Positions 46,454-55,208 of a stretch of DNA of 64,000 nt are shown here, one piece after another (the first letter of the stretch is position 1; each line of letters starts with the position of its first letter). Under the pieces are notes generated by a model, which saw nothing but the letters and a program-made list of their open reading frames with translations, was not told the DNA's origin and ran no database searches. The DNA comes from Sphingobacteriales bacterium. GTDB taxonomy: Bacteria; Bacteroidota; Bacteroidia; Chitinophagales; UBA2359. The position numbers and the translations under genes are program-made. The stretch spans positions 248,001 to 312,000 of the forward strand of contig JADJJT010000003.1 in the NCBI GenBank assembly GCA_016706405.1, read 5' to 3'.

Positions 46454-46584
46454 GTATAAATCAAAATTACTGTTACTAATACATCAATGAAGGACAAAAG
46501 TACCAAGTAAACAAGAATTTTTTTCTAATTTACTGCTAAAAGGCCAACAAAGCCGTAAATTTGGGGCGAAACCATCTCTAAATT

Positions 46585-47928
46585 ATGTCGAATTATAATA
46601 CAAATTTACGTTTACCAATACATATACAATTAGCTGACTTAGCCGAACTGCTAAACAAGAATTTACCTGACAATGAAATTATATACGAAGATGCCAACTT
46701 TTCGCCCCTGCCGAAAGAAATACTAAAACTATTTTATTTGCGGGCAAAAATACAACTAATCAAAACCGGAAAAATAAGTTTGTTGAGCAAACGTAATCAG
46801 GTTTTTGCCCGTGTACCAATTTTGGTAATTTTACAAGCCCTGCATGGCAACGACAACCCGTTTGGCAATTTAAAAACCCTTGAAACGCAGGCAAAACTAA
46901 CCCTAACAATTCAAATTAAACCTGAAATTACAACAAACTGGTTCCTTAAAACCAACTCGAAAATAGTAGATTTTGAATGGGGGCAGCATTTAATTTTACA
47001 AGTGTTAGGCATTCCGCTTGATTTAGGCTTTTTAGTTAACCAGCGATTGGTAAAACTATTGCCCACCTTGTTACCAAAAATAGATGCCCCAATTCGAGCA
47101 ATTGACCTTAGCGAATTTATTGCAGAAGCGTGGTTGCTTTGCCAACAACCAATTGAAGTTTATGAAAAACCAAGTATTTGGCTTTGCGCCCAGCCAGAGC
47201 AAATAACAATATCGCCAATTTTAGCCAACGATACTGATTTATACTGCACGGCATCTATTGTTGGCAATTTATACGCTTGGGTAGGGCAAAAAACCGATTT
47301 TATGCCGCAAGTAAATTTGCCCGAAGCTGATTTCTCGATGATTAAAAAAGAGCATAGCGAAGTATTGCTTCCCTTTACCTTAACTTACCAGGACGCCAAC
47401 AAACTAACTCAAAAGAAATGGGCTAAAAAATGGTATCAAAAGCCAATTGGTGGCAATAGCTTTCCGGTAATGATAGAAAACTTGACGTTTGTTCCCGAAA
47501 AAAATCATCATATTAAAGCGATTGCAGAGATTTCGGGAACCATTAAAGGATTACTACATATAACAGCAAAACCCAGTTTAAGTGCCGACCACAATCATTT
47601 AGCCTTTAAACAAGTGGCAGTTAGTTTGGATACACAAAGCAAAGTGTGGCAAATTGCCGGAGGTTTACTGCTTCCGGGCGTATTGTCGGGCATTCTTGAA
47701 AGCAAGTTGCAATTTTCGTTAGGTAAATTTTTAGAAACCATTCGCCGCTCAATAGAAGAAACAATTTGTAAGTATAAACCAAGCTCGGCACTACAAATTC
47801 AAGCAGCTATAGACCCGATTCTAATAAAACGCATTGAAATTGACGATGAAAAAGTTTGCGTTAACTTGTTTATTGCCGGAAACATTATACTTCAAATTTT
47901 ACCAGCCCAGTTTTCAAGTTTTGACTAA
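46585..47928 (+). CDS. DUF4403 family protein
   Basis: A 447-residue protein. The opening, LRLPIHIQLADLAELLNKNLPDNEIIYED, matches the start of DUF4403 proteins, which look like two-module lipid-binding (TULIP/BPI-like) beta proteins. Later segments such as NLTFVPEKNHHIKAIAEISGTIKGLLHITAKPSL and LDTQSKVWQIAGGLLLPGVLSG fit this fold. No signal peptide is seen, unusual for the family, so it may be peripheral to the inner membrane. A TAAATTTG box (46556-46563) lies just upstream of the ATG. Divergent from the lipoprotein gene at 45857. Confidence 0.65.
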   Translation: MSNYNTNLRLPIHIQLADLAELLNKNLPDNEIIYEDANFSPLPKEILKLFYLRAKIQLIKTGKISLLSKRNQVFARVPILVILQALHGNDNPFGNLKTLETQAKLTLTIQIKPEITTNWFLKTNSKIVDFEWGQHLILQVLGIPLDLGFLVNQRLVKLLPTLLPKIDAPIRAIDLSEFIAEAWLLCQQPIEVYEKPSIWLCAQPEQITISPILANDTDLYCTASIVGNLYAWVGQKTDFMPQVNLPEADFSMIKKEHSEVLLPFTLTYQDANKLTQKKWAKKWYQKPIGGNSFPVMIENLTFVPEKNHHIKAIAEISGTIKGLLHITAKPSLSADHNHLAFKQVAVSLDTQSKVWQIAGGLLLPGVLSGILESKLQFSLGKFLETIRRSIEETICKYKPSSALQIQAAIDPILIKRIEIDDEKVCVNLFIAGNIILQILPAQFSSFD

Positions 47929-47973
47929 GCAAATATAAATAGCAAGCTAAAAATAATAATAGATTTACGCAAA

Positions 47974-48357
47974 TCAATTTCCGGCACCAATACGCATAAT
48001 CAGTGCCTCGACTTGGCTTTCCCAAAGTGCAATTTGGTCATCAGTTTCGCGTTTTTCAGCAAAATCGGTAATAATTAAAATTGTATCTTCTGTTATAGGA
48101 GATTTTTCAATTCTAAATTCTAAAAACTCATTTTCCGGATTATCTAAAAACTTAAACTTAATAAAATGATGGTCTTCATAATCAAGTACAATTGCCCGCT
48201 CTGAACTTTTGCCCCAGCCAAAAATCAACATATCGTCTCGCTCTTCAATCCATTCGGCAAACCATTCTGATAAGCCCGTAACGGTAGCCAAAAACTCGTA
48301 TAATATAACGGGCGACGATTTAACAATAAAATCAACCGAAAATTTTTCCCTAGCCAT
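47974..48357 (-). CDS. START-like/AHSA1-type domain protein
   Basis: A 127-residue single-domain protein with a START/SRPBCC-type helix-grip pattern: FSVDFIVKSSPVILYEFLATVTGLSEWFAEWIEERDD, then alternating strands (DMLIFGWGKSS, FIKFKFLDNP, FLEFRIEKS, TILIITDFAE) and a long C-terminal helix (ALWESQVEALIMRIGAG). The family is common as a stand-alone protein in Bacteroidota. The ligand is unknown. It lies on the minus strand with its stop 45 bp from the convergent DUF4403 gene; the second IS copy has inserted about 150 bp upstream of its start. Confidence 0.8.
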   Translation of the reverse strand: MAREKFSVDFIVKSSPVILYEFLATVTGLSEWFAEWIEERDDMLIFGWGKSSERAIVLDYEDHHFIKFKFLDNPENEFLEFRIEKSPITEDTILIITDFAEKRETDDQIALWESQVEALIMRIGAGN

Positions 48358-48505
48358 ACATGTTTTTATTTTATATTTATTAAATTTTTACAATCTACTC
48401 ATCGTAGCTGCATGTTAAGCAAATTGTAACAAGGCGCAATTTTAGGCAAAAATTAAGTACTTCCAAGCAAAAATTAAAAAAAGTTGAAAATTTTTTTTAA
48501 ATTCA

Positions 48506-49435
48506 GAGACTGTCTAAAAATTAAAAATTGGCATGCCAGTCCTAAAAATTGATAGGAAAAAAGTTATTAAAAGAGATGTGAATAAAAGACTATCAGTTTG
48601 ACGTTTAAATAATAATTCATAGCTTTATGAAAATCAAACACATAAAGTAAAATGAAAACCTACCCAAGCAGTCTCACCGATAGTCAATGGAGTGCAATAT
48701 TAGGCATTTTAGACGACAAACGGAAACGAAAACACAGTTTAAGAGAAATTTTTAATGCGCTGTTCTATTTGCTTAAAACTGGCTGTCAATGGCGCATGCT
48801 GCCGTTCCATTTTCCGTCATGGAAGCTTGTTTACTACTATTTTACCAAGTGGAAGAAGGATGGGACGATAGAACTCATCCATGAAATACTCAGGGATAAG
48901 ACTCGAAAGCAAGCAGGCAGGGCTTCATCGCCAAGTGTTGGTATAATTGATAGCCAGAGCGTAAAGACAACAAGCGTCGGAGGCTTGTGCAGAGGGATTG
49001 ACGGGGGTAAAAAAGTTAAAGGCAGAAAGCGGCATATTATTGTAGATACAATGGGACTACTTTTTAGCGGTTGTGGTTCATGCGGCAAATGAGCATGACA
49101 GTAAATCAGCCCCAATGGTTATAGCTGACCTCAGAGGCAGGTTTTGCAGATTGGTAAAGATAGTAGCTGATGGCGGGTATAGAGGCGAGTTAATTGAAAA
49201 TACCCGCAAAACGTTTGGGTGGGTGGTTGAGGTTGTAAGTAGATCGAATACAGCCTCGAAATTCGAAGTATTGCCAAAAAGATGGATTGTTGAAAGAACT
49301 TTTGCATGGCTCGAAAGCTATCGAAGATTGAGTAAAGACTTTGAGTTCCAAACCGAAACGAGCCAGACAATGATCCAACTTGCCATGATAAAATTGATGC
49401 TTAATAGAATTAGAAAATAAAATTTAGATAGGCTC
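48506..49435 (+). mobile_element. IS5-family insertion sequence, copy 2 (930 bp)
   Basis: Near-identical to copy 1 (15626-16555), with the same left inverted repeat. The right end reads GATAGGCTC instead of GACAGGCTC. Flanking bases are TCA on the left and TAA on the right, so no perfect 3-bp target duplication is seen here, in contrast to copy 1. It lies in the intergenic region between the START-like gene and the peroxiredoxin gene. Confidence 0.92.
48652..49420 (+). pseudogene. IS5-family transposase, frameshifted in the middle
   Basis: The first 140 codons match copy 1. At the T run near 49061-49065 this copy has five T where copy 1 has four, so the frame shifts and ends at 49092 (CGSCGK, stop). 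The catalytic half continues in the next frame to 49420 and is intact there, with VADGGYRGEL and RWIVERTFAWLESYRR including the catalytic Glu. Because each copy is broken at a different place, a full 255-residue sequence can be assembled from the two. Neither product should be active alone unless ribosomes shift frame. Confidence 0.9.
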
Positions 49436-49637
49436 TAAATCATAAAATACTAATCCTGCCCACAAACGATGTTTTTTAATGCCACTTTAGCCCTGATTCA
49501 AATTTAGATTCTCACCAAATCAGTGATAAAAAATAAAAAAACAGTATCTTCAATTTGCCCCAAGCTTAAACAAACAGGCATTTAAATTGTTTATATTCAA
49601 TTATTCAAAAACCAAAACAAAATATTCAGCCTTAATT

Positions 49638-50108
49638 ATGTCTTTAACAATTGGCGATATCGCCCCCCATTTTGAACTTTTTGACACCAATAAGCAAAAG
49701 CAAAGCCTAACCGATTATTTAAATAAAAATTTGGTTTTGTTGTTTTTTCCTCAAGCATTTTCGGGTGTTTGCACCAATGAGATGTGTAGTTTTAGAGATT
49801 CTTTAGCCGACTATAACGATTTAAATTGTAATGTGGTAGCTATTTCTGTCGATTCTATATTTACACAGGCAAAATTTAAAGAAATAAACAGCCTTAATTT
49901 CGACTTATTAAGCGATTTTAACAAAGAAGTGGCCCCCGCCTACGGTGCTTTTTATGAAAACTGGGTTTTTGAAATGCGCGGTGTAGCTCGTAGGGCAGCC
50001 TTTGTAATTGACAAAACCGGTGCCATCCGCTATGCCGAAGTATTAGAATCGGCGGGTGATTTGCCTAATTTTGAAGCAATTAAAGAAACAGTTGCCGCCA
50101 TAAACTAA
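49638..50108 (+). CDS. AhpC/TSA-type peroxiredoxin (AhpE/BCP-like)
   Basis: A 156-residue thiol peroxidase from ATG 49638. A TTG at 49587 would add 17 non-conserved residues and is rejected. The peroxidatic Cys lies in AFSGVCTNEMCSFRD, with a second Cys five residues later. The fold markers are IGDIAPHFELFDTN, VVAISVDSIFTQAKFKE, FDLLSDFNKEVAPAYGAFYE and AAFVIDKTGAIRYAEVLES. It probably reduces H2O2 or organic peroxides using thioredoxin or bacillithiol; the reductant is inferred. It is monocistronic and has its own terminator. Confidence 0.92.
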   Translation: MSLTIGDIAPHFELFDTNKQKQSLTDYLNKNLVLLFFPQAFSGVCTNEMCSFRDSLADYNDLNCNVVAISVDSIFTQAKFKEINSLNFDLLSDFNKEVAPAYGAFYENWVFEMRGVARRAAFVIDKTGAIRYAEVLESAGDLPNFEAIKETVAAIN

Positions 50109-50136
50109 ACAGACCAAACAAAAGAAAATAGAAAAA

Positions 50137-50177
50137 CAAAAGCGCAAAGGCAGTTAAATGCTTTTGTGCTTTTTTAT
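50137..50177 (+). terminator. Rho-independent terminator after the peroxiredoxin gene
   Basis: AAAAGCGCAAAGGCA pairs with TGCTTTTGTGCTTTT with mismatches around a short loop, followed by T residues, 28 bp after the stop codon. Confidence 0.7.
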
Positions 50178-50260
50178 TTAATTCTTACAGACAAGTGATG
50201 CCTGAAATTTTCTTGGCTAAGGATAAGCTAATTTATTTGTTGCTTTCCGGAAATTTTTAG

Positions 50261-50344
50261 TGCCCGGGACGAGATTCGAACTCGTACACCCTTACAGGCG
50301 CCACCCCCTCAAGATGGTGTGTCTACCAGTTTCACCACCCGGGC
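50261..50344 (-). tRNA. tRNA-Leu (GAG)
   Basis: An 84-nt class II tRNA on the minus strand. The acceptor GCCCGGG pairs with CCCGGGC, the D-arm has GGTAGACA, the anticodon stem CCATC/GGTGG encloses TTGAGGG (anticodon GAG), the long variable arm is typical of Leu, and the T-arm reads ACGAG TTCGAATC TCGT. CCA is not encoded. A consensus promoter lies 37 nt upstream. Confidence 0.95.
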
Positions 50345-50380
50345 TAATTATATAGCTGTGTTAAAAATAAAACAGCGGCG

Positions 50381-50412
50381 CAAATTTACAATACATTTGT
50401 TTGACTTCCAAA
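50381..50412 (-). promoter_or_regulatory. Bacteroidota-type promoter for tRNA-Leu (GAG)
   Basis: On the minus strand TTTG (50412-50409), a 20-bp spacer and TAAATTTG (50388-50381) match the -33/-7 consensus exactly. Transcription would start near 50374, about 30 nt before the tRNA. Confidence 0.8.
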
Positions 50413-50445
50413 TTTACCGCTCTTAGCATGGTCGTAAAAAGCTTT

Positions 50446-51819
50446 TTATGATTGGTTATTAACAACGGCAACTATTACCTGTTGGGTTTTGGGTGTAATT
50501 CTGAAACGTTCGTCGGCACGCAAGCCCACTGCCCAAATGATGCGGTTGCGCGCATCGCACAAAACCCATTGCCTGTCTTTATCGGCCAACGACAATTTAA
50601 GGTCTATAAAAAAGCGGCTTAGTTTTTTCTTCTTTCGGTTTAGCCCAAACGGATAAAAATAGTCTCCGGGTTGCCAGCGGCGCAGTACTAACGGGAGGGC
50701 TACCAAATTAGCATCGAACCAAGCGCGGTTTGGCGTTGGTGCTATGGTAATATCGCTGGCAAGCTCTGTATTAAGTTGCAGCGTAAATCCGGAAGTAATA
50801 AGTTTAGAAGGCAGGGCATCAATATTGTGTTGTGATGTTTTTTGGTTTTCTGCCTTGGTTATCAACAACTGCGTCCGGTTTTTAATAATTTTATACGTTG
50901 GGCTAAGCCATGTTTTGCCCGACTCGCCGTTTAAGGCAGCCCAAACTTCGTTTGATTGTGTGGTATTGAACCCAAAATCTGATAAAACTTCAAACAATAT
51001 GGTAGGAGCGCCGGGTATAGCTGTCAGTTTCCGGATTCCTATTTCAATATCGCCATGAAAATTCGTTTGCAACAGTTTTCGCTTAATAGTTGTCAGTGCC
51101 TGCCTGTAAACTAATTCCGTATCGCGCAGGTATAACGAGGTTTGGTATATATGTTTTATTGCTTGTGGGTTAAGTTGTACTAAAGTAGGCAAAACCTGGT
51201 GGCGAATAAAATTGCGTTCGTATTTATGAGCTTGGTCATTGCTGGCATCGTGTTGCCAATTTAGGTTGTTTTGTTGGGCATATTGTGTAATTTGTTGCTT
51301 GTTGAAACCTAAAATTGGCCTAATTATAATACCTTGTTGGGGCAAAATCCCATGCAAGCCGGCAATTCCGGCACCTTTTGTTAAGTTGAGCAAAACTGTT
51401 TCGGCTACATCGTTTTGGTGGTGCGCCGTTGCAATAAAATGGTAATTATGTGTTTGTTGAAGCTGAGCAAACCAATCATAGCGCAATTGCCGTGCCGCCA
51501 TTTGTATGGACAAGGTATTAGCCTTAGCATAATCAAGCGTTTCAAAATGGGTTGTATAAAAAGGCAAGTTTAGCGCTTGGGCTAATTCAAGCACAAAAAG
51601 CTCATCGAAGTCGCTGTTTTGCCCCCGCAAACCAAAATTACAATGTGCAACACCTAAGGTACAAATATCATTTAATCCGGATAAAATATGTAATAACACA
51701 ACCGAGTCAACACCTCCGCTAACAGCCACCAATAGCTTAATTTTTCCGGATATTGCCTGTTCAATTTTAAGTTTTTTCAAAAATTCGGCTACACTATTAA
51801 TATTCATTGGCTTACGCAT
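50446..51819 (-). CDS. tilS: tRNA(Ile)-lysidine synthetase
   Basis: Converts C34 of tRNA-Ile(CAU) to lysidine using ATP and lysine, so that it reads AUA. The 457-residue protein has the PP-loop ATPase motif LVAVSGGVDSVVLLHIL (residues 27-43), HCNFGLRG, TAHHQNDVAETVLLNLTKGAG, and a C-terminal TilS domain (RRWQPGDYFYPFGLNRKKKKLSRFFIDLKL, residues 378-407). The start at 51819 overlaps the stop of the Wzz-like gene by 8 bp, which suggests translational coupling; a second Met four codons later is also possible. Confidence 0.95.
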   Translation of the reverse strand: MRKPMNINSVAEFLKKLKIEQAISGKIKLLVAVSGGVDSVVLLHILSGLNDICTLGVAHCNFGLRGQNSDFDELFVLELAQALNLPFYTTHFETLDYAKANTLSIQMAARQLRYDWFAQLQQTHNYHFIATAHHQNDVAETVLLNLTKGAGIAGLHGILPQQGIIIRPILGFNKQQITQYAQQNNLNWQHDASNDQAHKYERNFIRHQVLPTLVQLNPQAIKHIYQTSLYLRDTELVYRQALTTIKRKLLQTNFHGDIEIGIRKLTAIPGAPTILFEVLSDFGFNTTQSNEVWAALNGESGKTWLSPTYKIIKNRTQLLITKAENQKTSQHNIDALPSKLITSGFTLQLNTELASDITIAPTPNRAWFDANLVALPLVLRRWQPGDYFYPFGLNRKKKKLSRFFIDLKLSLADKDRQWVLCDARNRIIWAVGLRADERFRITPKTQQVIVAVVNNQS

Positions 51820-52891
51820 TAGTAGGGGTTAATTTTTCGGTACGCAGGGCGTCGCGTATTATTTTGCGCAATACCAACAAAAAAGCAGCAACAAACAAGC
51901 CAAAAGTTACCCATTGTACGATTGTTTTAAACTTATCTTGTTCAAGGACTGAAAGTGGCAGAGATGGTATATCAATAATTTGAACTACGGGCGTATTGTT
52001 AAGCAGGTTCATACTGGCTACCTCGCGATTTTTTACGGCCTCGGCATACATAACATTCAAAATTTCGGCATTACTTTTTAGACGGTCTTGCCTTATGGCT
52101 TTGGTGGCGGCAATAGACCCGGCGCGCATAGAAGTACGGTTATCATCAACCCAGTTAGCCAACGAGTACTCGGCATTAATTAAAGCGTTATAAATTGAAT
52201 CAACCCGGTTGTTTAAAATATCGAAAGTGCGTTTTTGCCGCTCGGTAGCGCGTTTAATGTAAATATCGCTAACAGTTAGCACCAAATTTTGTGTGAACTC
52301 TTTGGCAAAAACTTCGTTTGTAGCAGTACATGTTATATAAATTATGCCGCTTTCGGAGGCAGTTGCCGACAATAACTCGGTTGTAATATTTTTATAAATT
52401 GCAGCAGCAACTGTGTTTTCGGTCAAATTAAACTGTTCGATGGGTTTGGCAACAAAATTGAAATTAGCCAAAGAGTCCGTCTTTTCTTTAACTCCAAACA
52501 AAGATAAATAATGATTAAACAACAGGTCTTTTTTTCCGGATATTGTTACTTCACGTTGTAAGGTTGTAAATACCATTTGTTGCGTTGAAAGCAACTCGAC
52601 AATGCGTTCGGCAGTGGTTTCGCCCCCCGAAAAGCCCAACATGCCAGCTATGGGCAAAATAGAATTAAAATTACTACGGCCGGCAGGCTCGGAATTAGTC
52701 ATAAATGAGGCTTTTGCCACATACAACTGAGGTTTAGTATTTTGTTTGTAAACACTATAAGTCAAAGCCAAGCCCGCAGCAATTGCCAACCAAAACCAAT
52801 TTTTAAGCAAGTATTTAAAATATTCGGAAATTGTTAAAAGAGTTTGTCGCAGCGATAAAGGCTGGGGCATATCGGGTGGGGGCGAATTCAT
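51812..52891 (-). CDS. Wzz-type chain-length-determinant/polysaccharide co-polymerase
   Basis: A 359-residue inner-membrane protein of the Wzz/GumC family. TM1 lies at about 34-53 (NWFWLAIAAGLALTYSVYK) and TM2 at about 325-345 (WVTFGLFVAAFLLVLRKII). The periplasmic part between them has the coiled-coil region (RQKRTFDILNNRVDSIYNALINAEYSLANWV) and the Pro-rich motif before TM2 (VQIIDIPSLPLSVLEQDKFK). The C-terminal tyrosine kinase of Wzc proteins is absent. No glycosyltransferases are adjacent, so the polysaccharide it serves is unknown. It is upstream of and overlaps tilS. Confidence 0.88.
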   Translation of the reverse strand: MNSPPPDMPQPLSLRQTLLTISEYFKYLLKNWFWLAIAAGLALTYSVYKQNTKPQLYVAKASFMTNSEPAGRSNFNSILPIAGMLGFSGGETTAERIVELLSTQQMVFTTLQREVTISGKKDLLFNHYLSLFGVKEKTDSLANFNFVAKPIEQFNLTENTVAAAIYKNITTELLSATASESGIIYITCTATNEVFAKEFTQNLVLTVSDIYIKRATERQKRTFDILNNRVDSIYNALINAEYSLANWVDDNRTSMRAGSIAATKAIRQDRLKSNAEILNVMYAEAVKNREVASMNLLNNTPVVQIIDIPSLPLSVLEQDKFKTIVQWVTFGLFVAAFLLVLRKIIRDALRTEKLTPTNA

Positions 52892-53018
52892 GTTTTTGGT
52901 TTGCCTAAGGGGGTTTTAGCAAATTAAATCAAATAAACGGCAAAATTACCTTGTTTACATCTAAAAACAGGTAAATTTCCTTAAATTTTAAATAAGAAAT
53001 GATTTTTTTTAGCCGATG

Positions 53019-53050
53019 TTTGGTAAAAACAAAAAACTACCCTACATTTG
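53019..53050 (+). promoter_or_regulatory. Bacteroidota-type promoter of the tRNA Gly-Leu-Gly operon
   Basis: TTTG (53019-53022), a 20-bp spacer and TACATTTG (53043-53050) match the -33/-7 consensus. The expected start point (about 53057) is just before the first tRNA base at 53061. Confidence 0.85.
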
Positions 53051-53060
53051 CACCGCATTT

Positions 53061-53133
53061 GCGGAAATAGCTCAGTTGGTAGAGCGCAACCTTGCCAAGG
53101 TTGAGGTCGCGGGTTCGAGTCTCGTTTTCCGCT
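53061..53133 (+). tRNA. tRNA-Gly (GCC), copy 1
   Basis: A 73-nt cloverleaf: acceptor GCGGAAA/TTTTCCGC (one G-T pair possible), D-arm GCTCAGTTGGTAGAGC, anticodon stem CAACC/GGTTG around TTGCCAA (anticodon GCC), and T-arm CGCGGGTTCGAGTCTCG. CCA is not encoded. First of three tRNAs in one transcript. Confidence 0.97.
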
Positions 53134-53169
53134 CTCTTAAAATTATAAGAGAAATAAAAAGAAATTACT

Positions 53170-53255
53170 GCCCGGGTGGTGGAATTGGTAGACACGCAGG
53201 ACTTAAAATCCTGTCGCCATCAACAGCGGTGCGGGTTCAAGTCCCGCCTCGGGCA
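53170..53255 (+). tRNA. tRNA-Leu (TAA)
   Basis: An 86-nt class II tRNA: acceptor GCCCGGG pairing with CTCGGGC, D-arm GTGGTGGAATTGGTAGACAC, anticodon stem CAGGA/TCCTG around CTTAAAA (anticodon TAA), a long variable arm, and T-arm GCGGGTTCAAGTCCCGC. It sits between the two identical tRNA-Gly copies. Confidence 0.97.
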
Positions 53256-53277
53256 CTTTTCTTTTTTTTTGTTATTT

Positions 53278-53350
53278 GCGGAAATAGCTCAGTTGGTAGA
53301 GCGCAACCTTGCCAAGGTTGAGGTCGCGGGTTCGAGTCTCGTTTTCCGCT
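53278..53350 (+). tRNA. tRNA-Gly (GCC), copy 2
   Basis: Base-for-base identical to the copy at 53061-53133, in the same orientation, 22 nt after tRNA-Leu. The identity makes this a 73-bp direct repeat flanking the tRNA-Leu gene. Confidence 0.97.
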
Positions 53351-53364
53351 CAGTTGTTTGCACT

Positions 53365-53400
53365 AAAACCCCAAGCTTTAAAAATAAGCTCGGGGTTTTT
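53365..53400 (+). terminator. Terminator of the tRNA operon
   Basis: AAAACCCC-A-AGCTT pairs with AAGCT-C-GGGGTTTT (one A/C mismatch), followed by more T, 15 nt after the last tRNA. Confidence 0.9.
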
Positions 53401-53439
53401 CTTTTTTATGTTATTGTCCTGATAATTGCCTGACTGTCT

Positions 53440-55077
53440 ATGCTTGTAAAGAAGCAAAATATTACTCTATGGCCTCACCTTAACTCATTTGTTAAAAATT
53501 GGCTGCAAAATTTAAACCCAACGCTGGCAAGTTTAACCCCCTACCCTGCCAACTCTCATGGTCTAAATAACGCAATTATTGCTGCCACCCAACATCAACA
53601 AAACTATTGGCCACATAGGCAAACACTAAGCCAAACCCTTGTCAAACAATATTTGCAAATAAATGTAGCACAAAACGATGTAGTTTACAAGCAAATAAAC
53701 CTGCTTCAACAGCCCAACACGTTTGCTATTGTTACCGCCCACCAGCCTGTTTTGTTTGGGGGGCCATTGTATTTTATTTACAAGGCGATATCGGCAATAG
53801 TATTGGCAAACGAGTTAAATACGCAGTATCAAAGTGAGGGTTTGCAGTTTCTACCTGTTTTTTGGATTGGTGGCGAAGACCACGATTTTGAAGAAATAAG
53901 CCACATCCGGTTGTTTGGCAAAAAATACCAATGGGAACATGCGCCAACACAAGGCGCAACCGGCCAAATGCCCCTTGAAACGCTAACACCCTTAGTAGCC
54001 GAAATAATTGCCGTTTTAGGCAATCAAAGCCTACATGCAGCCGAGTTGGCAAACTGGCTACAAAAAGCCTACGCCCCACCCCATAATTTAGGCCAAGCGA
54101 CACAACTTTTTTTGCATTTTTTATTTGGGCAATACGGTTTAATTGTGCTTAACCCCAACGAAGCAAATTTTAAGGCAATGTTTGCCAATACAATGGCCAG
54201 CGAAGTGTTACACCAAACCAGTTACAAACAAGTCGGTAAAACCAACCAAATAATACAACAATTAGGTTATACACCACAGGCATTTGTACGCGAGGTAAAC
54301 CTTTTTGAAATGGGCAAGCATTTCCGGAGTCGTATCTTATACAACGCAGGCACTAAACAATATACTTTGCCATCTGCACCCCATATTAGTTACAGCCCAA
54401 CACAACTTAGTGCGTTAATTGAGCAAAACCCTCAGCAGTTTAGCCCTAATGTTATAATGCGCCCTTTATATCAACAAACAATTTTGCCTTGTATTGCCTA
54501 TATTGGCGGTCCCGGCGAGGTTAGCTATTGGTTGCAATTGGCTGAAAATTTTAAAGCCTTCGATGTGTTTTATCCCGTAGTTTTGCTGCGCGATATGGCT
54601 ATTTGGGCTGATAAACAGATAGGGGGAAAAGCACAAAAATTGCAATTAAATCCGGATGATTTATGGCTTAGTTATCCGGAATTAGCGCAAAAATTCCTGC
54701 GAAAATGGGCAAATACCGAACCCAATTTGCTTGAAAGTGAAATATCTAATATCAAGCAGATACTGACAAATATTAGCACAAAAGCAAATACTATAGACGG
54801 CAGCTTAGCTACCACAGTTGCCGCCGAAAGCGCCAAAATAATATCGGGGCTTGAAAAATTGCAAGAAAAATTGTTTAAAGCCGAAAAACGAAAGCACGAA
54901 ATTGAACTTCAACAATTGGCCAACTTGCACCAAAAATTATATCCGGAAAACAATTTGCAAGAAAGAATAGACAATTTCATGCCTTTGTATTTACAATATG
55001 GCCGCTCGTTTTTTGACTATCTACTTGAAAATTTTAATCCAACCGAGCAAAAAGTTAAACTATTTGTAGATGTGTAA
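53440..55077 (+). CDS. bshC: Bacillithiol biosynthesis cysteine-adding enzyme BshC
   Basis: Adds cysteine to glucosaminyl-malate in the last step of bacillithiol synthesis. The 545-residue length matches the family. Signature stretches are the N-terminal nucleotide-fold motif VTAHQPVLFGGPLYFIYKA, FWIGGEDHDFEEI, YIGGPGEVSYWLQL and PVVLLRDMAIW, and the C-terminal coiled coil (about 440-510, GLEKLQEKLFKAEKRKHEIE). bshA and bshB are not in the window. It is functionally linked with the bacilliredoxin at 4507. It follows the tRNA operon terminator closely and starts with ATG 53440. Confidence 0.93.
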   Translation: MLVKKQNITLWPHLNSFVKNWLQNLNPTLASLTPYPANSHGLNNAIIAATQHQQNYWPHRQTLSQTLVKQYLQINVAQNDVVYKQINLLQQPNTFAIVTAHQPVLFGGPLYFIYKAISAIVLANELNTQYQSEGLQFLPVFWIGGEDHDFEEISHIRLFGKKYQWEHAPTQGATGQMPLETLTPLVAEIIAVLGNQSLHAAELANWLQKAYAPPHNLGQATQLFLHFLFGQYGLIVLNPNEANFKAMFANTMASEVLHQTSYKQVGKTNQIIQQLGYTPQAFVREVNLFEMGKHFRSRILYNAGTKQYTLPSAPHISYSPTQLSALIEQNPQQFSPNVIMRPLYQQTILPCIAYIGGPGEVSYWLQLAENFKAFDVFYPVVLLRDMAIWADKQIGGKAQKLQLNPDDLWLSYPELAQKFLRKWANTEPNLLESEISNIKQILTNISTKANTIDGSLATTVAAESAKIISGLEKLQEKLFKAEKRKHEIELQQLANLHQKLYPENNLQERIDNFMPLYLQYGRSFFDYLLENFNPTEQKVKLFVDV

Positions 55078-55208
55078 CGACCTAATAATTATAGCCTTTT
55101 GGCGTTTTCTTATTTTTTAATAGGGCAAATAAAAAATTATAGACTAACTTTGCATAAATAGTAATTGCCTTAATTACAATTACACTAATACATAAAAATA
55201 ACAATATT

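Noticed and set aside
53016..53433. Two overlapping plus-strand ORFs of 85-101 codons
   Set aside because: They translate straight through the three tRNA genes (repeated SLVFRS peptides come from the duplicated tRNA-Gly), so they are not coding.
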